From the NCBI GenBank assembly GCA_025934335.1, contig JAICYG010000113.1, forward strand, positions 1 to 8,498: DNA of 8,498 bases, written 5' to 3'. The notes under the pieces are model-generated. The model saw nothing but the letters and a program-made list of their open reading frames with translations, was not told the DNA's origin and made no database searches. Below are positions 8,331-8,498 of this stretch, in pieces; within the stretch, counting starts at the first letter, position 1; every line of letters starts with the position of its first letter. Source of the DNA: Thermoleophilia bacterium. Lineage in GTDB: Bacteria; Actinomycetota; Thermoleophilia; Gaiellales; Gaiellaceae. The position numbers and the translations under genes are program-made.

Positions 8331-8353
8331 ACGATTGACACGTGCGTCATCGT
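8331..8353. promoter_or_regulatory. Imperfect dyad overlapping the -35 of the DUF1326 gene
   Basis: ACGATTGAC, a 6-base centre, then GTCATCGT. The two arms are inverted copies except for one extra T on the left. The dyad begins 10 bases after the holB stop and covers the TTGACA hexamer. The position fits a repressor operator. It could instead be a weak stem-loop at the holB end, but no T-run follows it. Confidence 0.4.
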
Positions 8354-8363
8354 TCGGGAGGAT
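8335..8363 (+). promoter_or_regulatory. Candidate promoter of the DUF1326 gene
   Basis: A perfect TTGACA at 8335-8340, followed after 17 bases by GAGGAT (8358-8363), a poor -10 match. A start near 8370 would give a leader of about 20 bases carrying AGGAGG. The strong -35 in such a GC-rich sequence is suggestive, while the -10 is weak. Confidence 0.4.
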
Positions 8364-8390
8364 CGTCTTCTCACTCTCAGGAGGCGCAAC

Positions 8391-8498
8391 ATGGCTTGGA
8401 ACCTCACCGGCAGCTACGTCGAGACGTGCTCGTGCGAGCTGATGTGCCCGTGCAACCTGTCGTTCGACCACGGCGCGACCTATGACTACTGCCGCGTC
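8391..8498 (+). CDS. DUF1326 domain protein, N-terminal fragment cut by window end
   Basis: Only 36 residues are in the window, open to the edge. The start MAWNLTGSYVETCSCELMCP and continuation (Cys13, Cys15, Cys19, Cys21, Cys34) match the opening of DUF1326 proteins, whose hallmark is a C-x-C-x3-C-P-C cluster. The biochemical role of the family is not established; the dense cysteines suggest metal or redox chemistry. The start is secure: AGGAGG lies six bases before the ATG. It is 69 bases downstream of holB with its own TTGACA, so it is probably transcribed separately. Whether a DUF2182 membrane protein follows, as I recall for some relatives, cannot be seen. Confidence 0.88.
   Translation, partial: MAWNLTGSYVETCSCELMCPCNLSFDHGATYDYCRV

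Noticed and set aside
7161..8471. 436-codon minus-strand frame opposite holB
   Set aside because: Antisense shadow with Arg/Val/Leu-rich composition; the plus strand has the clamp-loader motifs.

Overview
The window is very GC-rich, with G or C at most third codon positions, and is tightly packed. It looks like an actinobacterial chromosome. I favour a Thermoleophilia-type lineage (Gaiellales/Solirubrobacterales), because of the mix of a B12-dependent ribonucleotide reductase, stand-alone LytR_C, a Wzy_C-TPR membrane protein and a small 'PCWKALLND' surface protein. That placement is an inference from remembered gene content, not a database result. No mobile element, CRISPR array, tRNA or rRNA was seen, and no gene-free stretch exceeds about 120 bases. 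The many long open frames opposite the real genes are high-GC shadows.

Layout. (1) 1-2666, minus: class II adenosylcobalamin-dependent ribonucleotide reductase NrdJ, with its C-terminus cut off by the window start. (2) 2783-3340, minus: a secreted, membrane-anchored surface protein of unknown function, 116 bases upstream of nrdJ in the same direction. (3) 3428-5224, plus, divergent from (2): a polytopic Wzy/O-antigen-ligase family protein with a C-terminal TPR-like region. (4) 5782-6687 then 5229-5765, minus: an NAD-dependent sugar-nucleotide epimerase followed 16 bases later by a membrane-anchored LytR_C-domain protein. This pair is convergent with (3), with only 4 bases between the stop codons. 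(5) 6698-7294 and 7269-8321, plus: thymidylate kinase overlapping the DNA polymerase III delta-prime subunit gene. (6) 8391 to the window end, plus: the start of a DUF1326 protein with its own promoter-like region and a dyad.

Two themes interleave. nrdJ, tmk and holB serve dNTP supply and chromosome replication. The middle block (surface protein, Wzy_C-TPR protein, epimerase, LytR_C protein) is a plausible cell-envelope glycopolymer or glycosylation set: the epimerase would make sugar precursors, the Wzy_C protein would polymerise or transfer lipid-linked glycan, and the LytR_C protein would act with wall-ligating LCP enzymes. This joint role is a hypothesis from proximity. The best candidates for something undescribed are the surface-protein family, its pairing with the Wzy_C protein, the stand-alone LytR_C protein, and a delta-prime subunit that has lost its zinc module.
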